A stretch of DNA of 64,000 bases, from positions 62,001 through 126,000 of the forward strand of contig JAKFVL010000018.1 of the NCBI GenBank assembly GCA_021732215.1. The letters are read 5' to 3'. The DNA is from Hyphomicrobiales bacterium. Its GTDB lineage: Bacteria; Pseudomonadota; Alphaproteobacteria; Rhizobiales; Xanthobacteraceae. The position numbers were made by a program, and so were the translations under genes. How positions within the stretch are numbered: position 1 is the first letter of the stretch; each line of letters opens with the position of its first letter. Below the pieces are notes generated by a model. The model ran no database searches. It was given only the letters and a program-made list of their open reading frames with translations, and had not been told where the DNA came from. Of the stretch, positions 26,470 to 35,613 are shown piece by piece.

Positions 26470-27276
26470 TTACGGCGCGTCCGCACCAACCGGCGGCTTC
26501 GCCTGATTGACGCTCGCGCGTTTGGCAGCCGCTGCCATATCCGCAAGTGCCGAGTTGCGTTTCTGCGGATCGTTGCCGGGCTGCACTACTCCCGCCGACA
26601 TGATGAGCGTGGCCGCATCTTCGGCGCTCATGTCGATTTCGATGATCTCGGCCTTCCTCACGTAAAAGAAGAACCCCGTGGTCGGATTTGGCGCGCACGG
26701 CAGAAACACCGAAATGTACTCGTCCTGGCCCGGCAAGCTCTTGGAAACATCCGCGCCCGGCGATTGCGAGATCAGCACGATCGACCACATGCCCGGCGAC
26801 GGAAACTCGACAAGTCCGACTTTACGGAAACTCGAGCCGTTCCCCGAAAACAGCGTTTCAAAAACCTGCTTGAGGCTGCGATAGATCGCACGCACGACCG
26901 GCATGCGGCCGAGCAGATTTTCGCCAAGTTCGACCAGCGTTCGGCCGATCAGGTTTGCCGTCAGGAAACCCAGCAGCGTCAGCCCGAAGAACGCAACGAT
27001 CAGGCCGGAACCTGGAATGTTGTACGGCAGTTCGGGGCGGTATCCGGCCGGGATCAGCGGACGAACCAACCCATCGACCCAGGTCACAAACCACCATGTC
27101 AGGTAGGCCGTGATCGCAACCGGACCGGTGACAATCAGCCCGGTAAGGAAATAGGTCCGAATGCGAGCCATGAAGCCGCGCGGTGGCGCATCGGCTTCCT
27201 GATCGATCAAATTGCTGTCGCCGGGCTCGGGGGCTTGCGGCAGATCATTCCGGGTCATCTTGTCCGAATCATCCAA
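26470..27276 (-). CDS. DUF502-family inner-membrane protein
   Basis: A 268-residue protein. About 35 polar N-terminal residues are followed by two hydrophobic helices (roughly residues 41-65 and 90-113) and a soluble C-terminal part carrying the family core: GRMPVVRAIYRSLKQVFETL, then VGLVEFPSPGMWSIV and FLPCAPNPTTGF. DUF502 proteins are widespread in proteobacteria and plants (COV-like), with no established biochemical activity. ATG codons at 27276 and 27258 are both possible. Convergent with the P-loop kinase; about 100 bases separate it from the glmS end. Confidence 0.88.
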   Translation of the reverse strand: MDDSDKMTRNDLPQAPEPGDSNLIDQEADAPPRGFMARIRTYFLTGLIVTGPVAITAYLTWWFVTWVDGLVRPLIPAGYRPELPYNIPGSGLIVAFFGLTLLGFLTANLIGRTLVELGENLLGRMPVVRAIYRSLKQVFETLFSGNGSSFRKVGLVEFPSPGMWSIVLISQSPGADVSKSLPGQDEYISVFLPCAPNPTTGFFFYVRKAEIIEIDMSAEDAATLIMSAGVVQPGNDPQKRNSALADMAAAAKRASVNQAKPPVGADAP

Positions 27277-27379
27277 GGTCGCGGGGTGTTGAACTCGACG
27301 CTCACTGCGCAGCCGCAGTCTAGCATGAAGTCAGGACAGCCGTATTACAGACCTAAGTGGGGTCGCTGCGGCGCTTTGT

Positions 27380-29206
27380 CTATTCGACCGTGACCGATTT
27401 CGCCAGATTGCGCGGCTGATCGACATCGGTGCCCATCACCACGGCGGTATGATAAGCCAGCAACTGGACAGGAATGGCATAGACCATCGGGGTAAAGGCT
27501 GCGGCCATATCGGGCAGCACAATGGTTACCAGCGAGTCAACGGTCGCCTCTTGCGCGCCCTTGGCGTCGGTCATCAGGATGATCTTGCCACCCCGCGCGG
27601 CGACTTCCTGCATGTTCGACACCGTTTTCTCGAACACCCGATCGAACGGCGCAATCACGACAACCGGCATCTTCTCATCGATCAGCGCGATCGGTCCGTG
27701 CTTGAGTTCGCCGGCGGCGTACCCTTCCGCATGGATGTAGGAGATTTCCTTGAGCTTGAGCGCACCCTCGAGCGCGAGCGGATAGCTGGTGCCGCGGCCG
27801 AGATAGAGCACGTCCTGGCTCCTGGCGATATCGCGCGCGAGCTTCTCGATCTGCGGCTCGAGCTTGAGCGCCGTTGCCATCAGCCGCGGCACCTCGATCA
27901 GTCCACGCACGAGTTTCGTCTCGTCCTCGAACGACAACAATCCGCGCGCGCGACCGGCGGCAACCGCCAGCGTCGCCAGCGTCATCAACTGGCAGGTAAA
28001 GGCCTTGGTCGACGCAACGCCGATTTCAGGGCCGGCCAGCGTCGGCAGCACGACCGAGCTTTCGCGCGCGATGGTGGATGTTGTGACGTTAACGACAGAG
28101 ACCGTATGGAGACCCTGCTCTTTCGCGTAGCGCAGAGCGGCCAGCGTGTCGGCGGTCTCGCCCGATTGCGAAATAAACACGGCGAGGTCGCCCTTGCGCA
28201 GCGGCGCTTCGCGATACCTAAACTCGGAGGCCACGTCGATCTCGACCGGCAGGCGCGCAAAGCGCTCGAACCAGTATTTCGCGATATGCGCGGCATAGCT
28301 CGCCGTACCGCACGCCGTCATGGAGACGCGCTCGATCTTGCTCCAGTCAAACGGCAATTTAACCGGCATAGAAACGGTTTCGGTCGCCATCTCGACGTAG
28401 TGTGCGAGCGTGTGACCGACCACATCGGGCTGCTCGTGAATCTCCTTGGCCATGAAGTGGCGGTAATTGGCCTTGTCCACCATGAACGACGATGCGCCGG
28501 ACTTCAAAACATCTCGCTTGACCGGATTATTCTGCGAATCGTGGATCGCACCGCCCTTGCGATTGAGCACGACCCAGTCGCCGTCCTCGAGATAACTGAT
28601 GGTGTCGGTGAAGGGCGCCAGCGCGATCGCGTCCGATCCGAGATACATTTCGCCTTCGCCGAAGCCGATCGCCAGCGGCGAGCCCTTGCGCGCGCCGATC
28701 ATGAGATCGGGCTGGTCCTCAAACACGAAGGCCAGCGCGAATGCACCGCGCAGCATCGGCAAGGATTCCTTCACGGCGTCCTGCGGACTCTTGCCCTTTT
28801 TCATTTTCGAGCTGACGAGGTGAGCGACGACTTCGGTGTCGGTCTCGCTGGTGAAGATCGCGCCGTCCTTCTGGAGCTGATCGCGCAATTCCTTGAAATT
28901 CTCGATGATGCCGTTGTGAACCACCGCAACGCTGGCGGCGGCATGCGGATGGGCATTGGATTCCGTTGGTTTGCCGTGCGTGGCCCAGCGGGTATGGCCG
29001 ATGCCGATATGCCCGGACAGCGGCGACGTCTTCAGCCGCGCTTCGAGATTCTTCAGCTTGCCTTCCGCCCGGCGACGGGCGAGCGTAGCGCCCTCAAGCG
29101 TGGCAACGCCCGCGGAGTCGTAGCCGCGATACTCCAGCCGCTTCAATGAATCGACAAGCTGATCCGCAACCGGACCGCGCCCCAGAATCCCGATGATGCC
29201 GCACAT
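27380..29206 (-). CDS. glmS: Glutamine-fructose-6-phosphate aminotransferase (isomerizing)
   Basis: A 608-residue two-domain enzyme that makes glucosamine 6-phosphate from fructose 6-phosphate and glutamine, the first committed step to UDP-GlcNAc. After Met removal the chain begins with Cys2 (MCGIIGILG), the glutaminase nucleophile. HTRWATHGKP and NGIIENF belong to the glutaminase domain. Two SIS domains follow, with TACGTASYAAH, ISQSGETADT and LGRGTSYPLALEGALKLKE. The ATG at 29206 is fixed by Cys2. No glmS ribozyme is seen upstream. glmU lies upstream, separated by two long inverted repeats, so the pair may still be one transcript. Confidence 0.96.
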   Translation of the reverse strand: MCGIIGILGRGPVADQLVDSLKRLEYRGYDSAGVATLEGATLARRRAEGKLKNLEARLKTSPLSGHIGIGHTRWATHGKPTESNAHPHAAASVAVVHNGIIENFKELRDQLQKDGAIFTSETDTEVVAHLVSSKMKKGKSPQDAVKESLPMLRGAFALAFVFEDQPDLMIGARKGSPLAIGFGEGEMYLGSDAIALAPFTDTISYLEDGDWVVLNRKGGAIHDSQNNPVKRDVLKSGASSFMVDKANYRHFMAKEIHEQPDVVGHTLAHYVEMATETVSMPVKLPFDWSKIERVSMTACGTASYAAHIAKYWFERFARLPVEIDVASEFRYREAPLRKGDLAVFISQSGETADTLAALRYAKEQGLHTVSVVNVTTSTIARESSVVLPTLAGPEIGVASTKAFTCQLMTLATLAVAAGRARGLLSFEDETKLVRGLIEVPRLMATALKLEPQIEKLARDIARSQDVLYLGRGTSYPLALEGALKLKEISYIHAEGYAAGELKHGPIALIDEKMPVVVIAPFDRVFEKTVSNMQEVAARGGKIILMTDAKGAQEATVDSLVTIVLPDMAAAFTPMVYAIPVQLLAYHTAVVMGTDVDQPRNLAKSVTVE

Positions 29207-29231
29207 GCGGTCGATATCTCCCCTTGAGCAC

Positions 29232-29307
29232 CTAGTACCCTGTTTCCGAAGTTCGTGAGTCATTGCGGCAACCCTGGACGCGAACTTCGGAAACCACAGG
29301 GTACTAG
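29232..29307. repeat. Long inverted repeat bounded by CTAG, copy 1
   Basis: The arm CTAGTACCCTG plus TTTCCGAAGTTCG (29232-29255) pairs with 29281-29307, which carries three extra bases (CCA) as a bulge. The spacer is 25 bases. The arms together form a stem of 24 pairs ending in CTAG. It lies only 25 bases before the glmS start, so it would form a stable hairpin in the glmS leader. Confidence 0.85.
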
Positions 29308-29320
29308 CAAATCTATGATT

Positions 29321-29400
29321 CTAGTGTCCGCTTCTCGATCTGAAGCTCCTGAGACAAATTTGCAGCAGCCGCTGTAGGAACTTCAGATCGGCGGCACTAG
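29321..29400. repeat. Long inverted repeat bounded by CTAG, copy 2
   Basis: The left arm CTAGTG...CGATCTGAAG (29321-29345) pairs with CTTCAGATCG...CACTAG (29381-29400), with an interior asymmetric bulge in the left arm. Like copy 1 it is bounded by CTAG, and the outward strand of its right arm reads CTAGTGCCGCCGATCTGAAGTTC, close in plan to copy 1 (CTAGTACC...CGAAGTTCG). The remaining sequence 29401-29596 holds no gene I can support. Confidence 0.8.
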
Positions 29401-29596
29401 AACGCTCAATTGCCCCAACAGCCGGTCACATTCGGATCAAATGCCGGTCTCTCTTAACGAGAAATGCGAAGGCCCTGTTACTCAATAATTATTGCCGATT
29501 GAAACAGCGTTAAGTCGAAGCCGTTGCGCGACGGCTTCCGGCAGGGCTTCCTTAACTATGGCGCTCGTCACCGCGCCGCTCCTTGACCGTGACGCG

Positions 29597-31123
29597 CTAC
29601 TTCGTCCGCTTGCGCGCGGGCTTTCCGCTCGCTGACTTGCCGGCTGGTTTCTTCGATGGGCTCTTGTTCGCTTTCTTGGCCGGCGTTGCCGCAGACTTGA
29701 TTTTTGTCTTGCCATTCGTCTCGGCGGGTTTTTTACCCATCCCGGATTTGACGCCAGTCTCGGATTTGACGCCAGTCCTCGCCTTGCCGCTCTGCTTCAT
29801 CTCGCGGAAACGCCGGGCCCAACCCGGACGCATCGCCTGTTCGCTGCGCTCGAGCGCCAGCGCATCGTCCGGCACATTGCGTGTGATCACGGAGCCCGAG
29901 CCGATATAGGCACCGGCGCCGATCTTCACGGGCGCCACCAGCGACGAGTTGGTGCCGATGAAGGCGCCCGCGCCGATCTCCGTGCGGTGCTTGTTGAAGC
30001 CGTCATAGTTGCAAGTGATCGTGCCAGCGCCGATGTTGGCGTTCTCGCCGACGCTGGAATCGCCGATGTAAGCGAGATGATTGGCCTTGGCGCCCGCGCC
30101 CAGCGTCGCTGCCTTTACCTCGACGAAATTGCCGATCCGCACGCCATCGCCAAGCGAGGTGCCCGGCCGCAACCGTGCGTAGGGGCCGACAGAGACGTTC
30201 CTGCCGATGCTGGCGTTGGCGATGTGCGAAAACGAATGAATCACCGCGCCGTCGCCGATCGTGACCCCCGGGCCGATCACCACGAACGGCTCGATCACGA
30301 CATCGTTGCCGAACCTGGTGTCGGCGGCGAGGAACACCGTTTCCGGTGCGATGATCGTGACGCCTGCATCCAGCGCCTGCTGACACAGGCGGGTCTGCAT
30401 CACCTGCTCGGCCTCGGCGAGCTGCGCCTTGGTGTTGATGCCGCGCACTTCGTCTTCGCTTGTTTCAATGGCCATGGCTTTCAGCCCGAGTTCGTTGGCG
30501 ATGGCGACCGCGTCGGGGAGATAGTACTCGCTCTTTTTGTTGGCGTTGCCGATGCGATCGAGAATTTTGAGTGCGGTCTTCCCGTCCAGCGCCATCACGC
30601 CCGCGTTGCACAGATTAACCCTGCGCTCGGCGTCGGAGGCGTCGGCCTCTTCGCGAATCGCAATCAGCCGGTCGCCGTTCAACAACAGGCGGCCGTAACC
30701 GGTCGGATCAACAGCACGAAAGCCGAGCACAACGACCGCCGCGCCGTCATTTAGCGGTTTGCGCATCCTCTCCAGCGTCGATGCGGAAATCAGCGGTGTA
30801 TCCCCGAATGCGATCAGGATATGATCGACGCCCCTGGCGATCGCAGCACGAGCGGCTAGCACCGCATGCGCCGTTCCGAGCCGATCTGTCTGGACGAATA
30901 TTTCCGTATCGGCGCGAACGCGACGCGCCTCGTCCGACACGTCCTGACGATCTGGTCCGACCACGACCGCGAGCGAGGTGCCCCTTCCTTTCGGCGCGGC
31001 GCCGACGACATGCGCGAGCAGCGACTGTCCTGCCACCGGGTGTAGCACCTTCGGCAGCCTTGAGCGCATCCGCGTGCCTTCGCCGGCGGCGAGCACGATT
31101 GTCAGACTGCTTTTATCGGGCAT
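29597..31123 (-). CDS. glmU: Bifunctional N-acetylglucosamine-1-phosphate uridyltransferase / glucosamine-1-phosphate acetyltransferase
   Basis: A 508-residue enzyme that acetylates glucosamine 1-phosphate and then uridylates it to UDP-GlcNAc. The N-terminal pyrophosphorylase has the signature [20 protein letters not shown] near residues 12-31 and AFGDTPLI for metal binding. The C-terminal left-handed beta helix holds many hexapeptide repeats and [22 protein letters not shown]. The catalytic part ends near residue 444. A 64-residue Lys/Ala/Ser/Pro-rich tail follows that is unusual for the family and includes a tandem [12 protein letters not shown]. The ATG at 31123 has AGAGG 6 bases upstream. 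Confidence 0.95.
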   Translation of the reverse strand: MPDKSSLTIVLAAGEGTRMRSRLPKVLHPVAGQSLLAHVVGAAPKGRGTSLAVVVGPDRQDVSDEARRVRADTEIFVQTDRLGTAHAVLAARAAIARGVDHILIAFGDTPLISASTLERMRKPLNDGAAVVVLGFRAVDPTGYGRLLLNGDRLIAIREEADASDAERRVNLCNAGVMALDGKTALKILDRIGNANKKSEYYLPDAVAIANELGLKAMAIETSEDEVRGINTKAQLAEAEQVMQTRLCQQALDAGVTIIAPETVFLAADTRFGNDVVIEPFVVIGPGVTIGDGAVIHSFSHIANASIGRNVSVGPYARLRPGTSLGDGVRIGNFVEVKAATLGAGAKANHLAYIGDSSVGENANIGAGTITCNYDGFNKHRTEIGAGAFIGTNSSLVAPVKIGAGAYIGSGSVITRNVPDDALALERSEQAMRPGWARRFREMKQSGKARTGVKSETGVKSGMGKKPAETNGKTKIKSAATPAKKANKSPSKKPAGKSASGKPARKRTK

Positions 31124-31311
31124 CAAAATCCTCTGGAATGCTCAAGCTACATCCGCGCACGAAGCGGTGGCCGGTTCCGGACGCCCTCTTAGCCGACGAT
31201 CCGCAACGGCAAAAGGGGTTTGGGCGATTGCAGCGGACAGCACCGGCGACCCGGTTCCTGTTAGTCTTCGGCAATGATTCGCGCGGCCGCGGGAGGGGCT
31301 GGGTTCAATCA

Positions 31312-32472
31312 ATGGCGAAAAAGCGGGACGATATGGCCGACGGCATCATGGCCGACGACCGCGAAGGCTGGCTTGCAAATTTGCTGGCAGATGAAGAGCC
31401 ATACGATCGCCGCAAGCTGTGGCAGTTGGGCTCATGGGCGGCGGCCACGCTCGGCGCGCTGTCGTTTGCCTTCCTTGCTGCGCAATCGTCGAATGCAATG
31501 CGCAGCGACCTTGTCGCAGCCAACGGGCTGGTTCTCAAGAACCTGCAACTCGCCGAGGCGGCGACGGAGCGGGAAACCGAGGCGCGGCGCTTGACGTCGG
31601 CCATCGACATCCTGAATGCGGATCGCGACCGGCTTTACGCGCGTGTCTCAGGACTCGAGCAGGGGCTCGACTCGGTGACGGGTTCGATCAAGCGAAGCGC
31701 TCCATTGGGGCCGCTTCCGTTTGCGAGCAGCGCACCGCCGATCATCGGCGTGCCCGAGACCGTCCTTGCGCAACCGGCTCAATCGCAACCGCTGTCCGCA
31801 CCACCGGCTCGTGCGGCCGTCGACGACAAACCCGCGCTGACAGTAAAGGACGCGGCAATAGCTCAATCACCAGCCACGTCATCAGCCACGGCTCCTGAAG
31901 CAACAAAACCGCAGGAACCTCCCCAGGCAACACCGGTAACTTCCGGCAACGTTGCCACGTCCGCACCGGCCCCTGCACCGTCCGCGATCGTCACTGCCGC
32001 GCTTCCTGCTGCCGAACCGAATCCGGACGAAGCCGTGACGGAAGTTCCCGCAACCAGGATTGAATTCGGCGTGGATCTTGGAACCGCAAGCTCGATGGAA
32101 GGTTTGCGCGCGCTATGGCGTGGGGTTCAGAGTTCGAACAAGACGCTGATGGCGCCGTTGCGGCCGATCGTTGCGTTGAAGGAACGCAGCGGCCTTGGCA
32201 TGCAGTTACGCCTCGTCGCGGGTCCGCTGTCGGATGCAGCCGCCGCAGCGCGCGTCTGCGCAGTGCTTACCGAGAACGAACGCCCGTGCGAAACCGCTTT
32301 CTTTGACGGACAGCGCCTCGCGGCCGGTCCCGAGATTCGTCCCGACATACCCGCCGCAAAACCGGCCCCGCCGCGCCGCAAGCGATCGAGCGTGCGGGCG
32401 AGCCGCAACAGCGCCGCCGTCGCCCCACGCCCGCAGCGCACCGGATTTTCGTCGTTTCTGGGCAGCAACTGA
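31312..32472 (+). CDS. Membrane-anchored protein with C-terminal SPOR-like domain
   Basis: A 386-residue single-pass protein. The cytoplasmic N-terminus (about 40 residues) leads to one transmembrane helix, WQLGSWAAATLGALSFAFLA (about 40-60). A short coiled-coil follows (QLAEAATERETEARRL to LEQGLDSV), then a long Ala/Pro/Thr linker and an 80-residue domain, IEFGVDLGTASSMEGLRALW...LRLVAGPLSDAAAAARVC, with the pattern of SPOR peptidoglycan-binding domains. The end is basic. A role in the envelope or cell division is inferred from the domain. The ATG at 31312 is chosen because the protein-like reading begins there; ATGs at 31333 and 31348 are alternatives. Divergent from glmU. Confidence 0.75.
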   Translation: MAKKRDDMADGIMADDREGWLANLLADEEPYDRRKLWQLGSWAAATLGALSFAFLAAQSSNAMRSDLVAANGLVLKNLQLAEAATERETEARRLTSAIDILNADRDRLYARVSGLEQGLDSVTGSIKRSAPLGPLPFASSAPPIIGVPETVLAQPAQSQPLSAPPARAAVDDKPALTVKDAAIAQSPATSSATAPEATKPQEPPQATPVTSGNVATSAPAPAPSAIVTAALPAAEPNPDEAVTEVPATRIEFGVDLGTASSMEGLRALWRGVQSSNKTLMAPLRPIVALKERSGLGMQLRLVAGPLSDAAAAARVCAVLTENERPCETAFFDGQRLAAGPEIRPDIPAAKPAPPRRKRSSVRASRNSAAVAPRPQRTGFSSFLGSN

Positions 32473-32547
32473 CGGTTCTCAAGCGGACGCCGCCGCGATA
32501 TGTTGCCGGCCGACGCTGCACATCCTTTTTTGGCATAGACTGAGCCC

Positions 32548-32928
32548 ATGAAGAAAACTCCGTTCCGGCTGACCCCTTATCAAGTGCAATGGCTGATGCT
32601 GGTGGGCTTCCTCAGTCTCGGCTATGCGTTTTACGTCCGTTACCTGATGATCGAGTTCTCGCAATTCGCGCTCGCGTGCGACGCGGCGGCGCTGACGGCG
32701 TCGTGCACCATTCGCAGCGTCGCAACCTATCTCTTCAAGAATTCGGTGTTCGGGATTTCGGCGCTGGCGATCGCAATGCTCAACCTGATGCGACCGTCGA
32801 TCGTGCTCGTCACCGGCGCGCTGATCGCCGCCTGCTTCGGCATCGTGCTCTACAACATCGCATTGTCGGGTGTTGCCGTCGGCGTCCTCATTCTCGGCTT
32901 TGCCCGACCCGCGCCTGCCACAGCGTAA
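32548..32928 (+). CDS. Small hypothetical membrane protein
   Basis: 126 residues with three to four hydrophobic helices (about 15-37, 63-80, 82-99 and 101-120) and a loop holding two cysteines (LACDAAALTASCTIRS). I do not recognise the family. The last 41 bases overlap the end of ndvC on the opposite strand. The good coding pattern and the ATG 75 bases after the SPOR gene suggest a real gene on the same transcript. Confidence 0.65.
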   Translation: MKKTPFRLTPYQVQWLMLVGFLSLGYAFYVRYLMIEFSQFALACDAAALTASCTIRSVATYLFKNSVFGISALAIAMLNLMRPSIVLVTGALIAACFGIVLYNIALSGVAVGVLILGFARPAPATA

Positions 32929-34492
32929 AGCCGAGCAGCAGATAGACCGCGCAGGTCCACAACGATTGCCAGTTCTTTGGCCCTTCGTTGACGAGAACGA
33001 AGACCGCGGACGCCGCCAGCAGCCCCGCAAATGTAGCTTCCGCAATCGGCCGAAGTCCTTCCTTGGGCCGATTGAAGAGCATCAGTCCGACCATCGGCAG
33101 CACGGCCATGGTCAGCGCGGCAAACTTGAAATCGCGATAGCGCGGATCGAACACGAAACCGAGTGCGGTTGCTGCGGCAATCACGGCCACGACGGCAAGC
33201 ACGATGCCGAGCGCGTAGCAGGCCCACGCGGTGCGCCGCTCGCTGCGCGGTCCGATCAGTTCGACAAACGTCGGCAATGCCCTGCCCGCCATCAGCGCAT
33301 AGGTGGCGAGCAACGGCGACAGCACCGCCGCCGCAAGCAGAGCACCGTTTTGCAACCAGCCGCCATAGCCGAGGCTCTCATACAAGAACTTCTCGATTGC
33401 GACGCCGAGCAAGGCGCCGCCCGCGGTCGCCGATGTAAATACAGCGATCCATGCCGTCGGTCGCGGCTGCCATGGCCGGCGCCGGACCGTCATTAAGGCG
33501 ACTGCGAAAACCGCGACGCTCAATGCAAATCCCGCAGCCATCAAAGGCTTCCAGTCGGGATAGTTCGATACCGGCTGGCCGACCGGATACTTCAGTTCAC
33601 GCGGCGTATCGCCGAACAATCCCCAATATCCGCCGACAGTCCCTTCGAGGCTGCGCTTCCAGGGCTGGTCGTAAGCCTCGATCAGATTGACCCGGAACTG
33701 CTCGCGACGTGCAAGGTCGAGAATTTCGGAGACAACACGCGCCTGGTTGGCCCGCGACGGCAGCGCCCCTTCCCGCATCCGGCCGGTGCTCGGCCAACCG
33801 GTCTCGCCGATCAGGATGTCCTTCGCGGGGAACGCCACCGCCATCCGCTTGCGGATCGAATTGACGTGTGCGGCGGCATGCCGCGCCCGCACAGGGAAAT
33901 CCTCCCAGTACGGCAGAATATGAATGGTGACGAAATCCACCGCCTCGTAGACATCGCGGTTGCGTAGCCAGAACTCCCAGACGTCGGCGTACGTGACAGG
34001 AATTGCCGCGGGAATCTGTGCCTTGACCAGCCGGATTGTCGCAGCCAGATCGGCTGCGGCCATTTCACCGCGTAACAACACTTCGTTGCCGACAATAACT
34101 GAAGAAATTACGCCAGAATATTGTTTTGCCAACGCAATTCCGGTCTGAATTTGCAGGCGGGTTTTGATGCGATCGCTGCTTAACCAGATCCCCAGAATGA
34201 CTTTCAGGCCGGCTTTCTCGGCAAAACCCGGAATGAGTTCGAGCCCGCTGTCAACCGAGTAGATACGAACGCAGTCGGTAATCTTGGCCAATTGAGCGAG
34301 GTCTTCGCGAATCTGCTCGGGGGTGATCCGGACCGAGGGATCGAGCGGAGACTGCAAGCCTCTGAACGGCGCATATGAGACGCATTCCAGCTTGCGTGAC
34401 GGATCGATCGGTGCCCGCGCCAGGCCCACAGGCGTGGCAATCCACCACCAGACGGCAGCGATCGTACCTAATGAAGCAACGAGAAGTGCCAA
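32888..34492 (-). CDS. ndvC: Cyclic beta-glucan synthesis protein NdvC (GH17-like domain plus membrane helices)
   Basis: A 534-residue protein with an N-terminal membrane anchor (LVASLGTIAAVWWWIAT). A GH17-like glucanase/transglycosylase domain (about 35-300) has both catalytic glutamates in place: Glu137 in IVGNEVLLRGE and Glu230 in LIGETGWPSTG. About eight transmembrane helices follow. In Bradyrhizobium japonicum NdvC is required for the beta-1,6 branching of cyclic beta-1,3;1,6-glucans used in hypo-osmotic adaptation and nodulation. The start codon is TTG at 34492; no better start is visible. It is divergent from ndvD and ndvB, as in that species. Confidence 0.85.
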   Translation of the reverse strand: MALLVASLGTIAAVWWWIATPVGLARAPIDPSRKLECVSYAPFRGLQSPLDPSVRITPEQIREDLAQLAKITDCVRIYSVDSGLELIPGFAEKAGLKVILGIWLSSDRIKTRLQIQTGIALAKQYSGVISSVIVGNEVLLRGEMAAADLAATIRLVKAQIPAAIPVTYADVWEFWLRNRDVYEAVDFVTIHILPYWEDFPVRARHAAAHVNSIRKRMAVAFPAKDILIGETGWPSTGRMREGALPSRANQARVVSEILDLARREQFRVNLIEAYDQPWKRSLEGTVGGYWGLFGDTPRELKYPVGQPVSNYPDWKPLMAAGFALSVAVFAVALMTVRRRPWQPRPTAWIAVFTSATAGGALLGVAIEKFLYESLGYGGWLQNGALLAAAVLSPLLATYALMAGRALPTFVELIGPRSERRTAWACYALGIVLAVVAVIAAATALGFVFDPRYRDFKFAALTMAVLPMVGLMLFNRPKEGLRPIAEATFAGLLAASAVFVLVNEGPKNWQSLWTCAVYLLLGFTLWQARVGQSRE

Positions 34493-34815
34493 TGGCGCGC
34501 GATAGGAAATCGGTTCAGTCCTCCGGGAGCTGCCGTCGATTACCTGCTCGCTCCCGCGCTGCCAAGGGGCCGATAAGGGTTACCTCGATACTGGCCACAG
34601 ATGCACGCGCCAGATCAGGGGCTGACTTTACCACAACACGATAAAGTTGCTGGCTTGCTGGACAAAATTCCAATTCTCCGCCAATTCTCCAGAACAGGAT
34701 TCTTGAACGTGACTGTTCCGCGCATCGCCGTATTGGGGACCCAATTGGGCGGCAACAGACAGTCACTTCCGTTCGGCGAAGCATGGATCGTGCCGACGGG
34801 ACTATCGGGGACTTT
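34493..34815. other. Intergenic region between divergent ndvC and ndvD
   Basis: No gene is supported. The stretch must hold the promoters of ndvC (minus) and ndvD-ndvB (plus). CCAATTCTCC occurs twice in tandem (34670-34679 and 34681-34690) in a locally A+T-richer part, which is the most promoter-like segment. Short open frames on both strands here have no protein-like composition. Confidence 0.5.
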
Positions 34816-35391
34816 ATGCGTCGCTTGTTGTTGAATCTGAGAAGCCACCTGTTCCGTTGCGTTGCCATGCCAGGGGCGGCCCTGTTCATCGGAATTGGCG
34901 CCGCCATTGCCCAGAGCGGCGATTTACGAGCCCAGGATCAGGGCCGGCAGCCGCCCGCCAATGCCCCTGCGGCAGCGGCCGACGCCGCCCGGGATGGACA
35001 GAAGCGCGCCGACGAATTCGCCGAAGCCGCCCAGGTTCTGAACGGACCGGCTGGCAATCCCGAATGTGTCTGGCTTGGCCGCCGGTTTGTGCGCCTGATG
35101 TGGCTCGACGATCTCGACACGGCTTTCCGCCATCTCGACCTCTACGATCGCTTCGGTTGCCCCGGCGGTCATGTTCAGGCCAGCTTCCGATGTCTGACTA
35201 AATTCGGCGGATTAATCGACAGCAAGGTTGCGGACAGCCTGTCCAGCCGCGTTCACGCCTGCTGGATCAACCCGAACGCGCAACCGCCGGCTCCGGCGGC
35301 AGCCGCTGCCCCCGCTCCGGCTCAACCCGCCAGCGCCCCGCCAGCGGCAGCGGCGCCGCCGGCAGCTCCATCGGCCGGTACGGCAAAATAG
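34816..35391 (+). CDS. ndvD: Small exported protein between ndvC and ndvB, probable NdvD
   Basis: 191 residues. A basic start (MRRLLLNLRSHLFR) and hydrophobic stretch to about residue 33 form a signal peptide or anchor. Then comes a polar domain with four cysteines (NPECVWLGRRFVRLM, DRFGCPGGH, FRCLTKFGG, HACWINPN) and a 45-residue Ala/Pro tail. NdvD of B. japonicum, with one transmembrane segment, is encoded between ndvB and ndvC and is needed for glucan synthesis in vivo but not for the enzyme reaction in vitro. The name rests on position and topology and not on recognised sequence. The ATG at 34816 follows GGGGA; an ATG at 34783 is possible. Confidence 0.6.
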   Translation: MRRLLLNLRSHLFRCVAMPGAALFIGIGAAIAQSGDLRAQDQGRQPPANAPAAAADAARDGQKRADEFAEAAQVLNGPAGNPECVWLGRRFVRLMWLDDLDTAFRHLDLYDRFGCPGGHVQASFRCLTKFGGLIDSKVADSLSSRVHACWINPNAQPPAPAAAAAPAPAQPASAPPAAAAPPAAPSAGTAK

Positions 35392-35613
35392 CAGCGGCGG
35401 CAGGTGCCTGAACCGCCGATGAACGGCAAAGTTCGACGGCCACAGGAACGAAAATAAAAACTCTTCGTTTCGATCGTGTCGCGCCCCGAAAACGACATGG
35501 CGTCATACGAGTTGTTAAATCGCGTGGCATAGATAAGCTCGACGCCGCCGCCGTTGGCGAACCGAGGGGACAGGTTCGCTTTCTGCCATTCCGCCCCAGA
35601 TGGTCAAGTTGCG

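Noticed and set aside
29207-29596. glmS ribozyme or riboswitch upstream of glmS
   Set aside because: The leader is made of two CTAG-bounded inverted repeats; no ribozyme core is recognisable, and that class is typical of Gram-positive bacteria.
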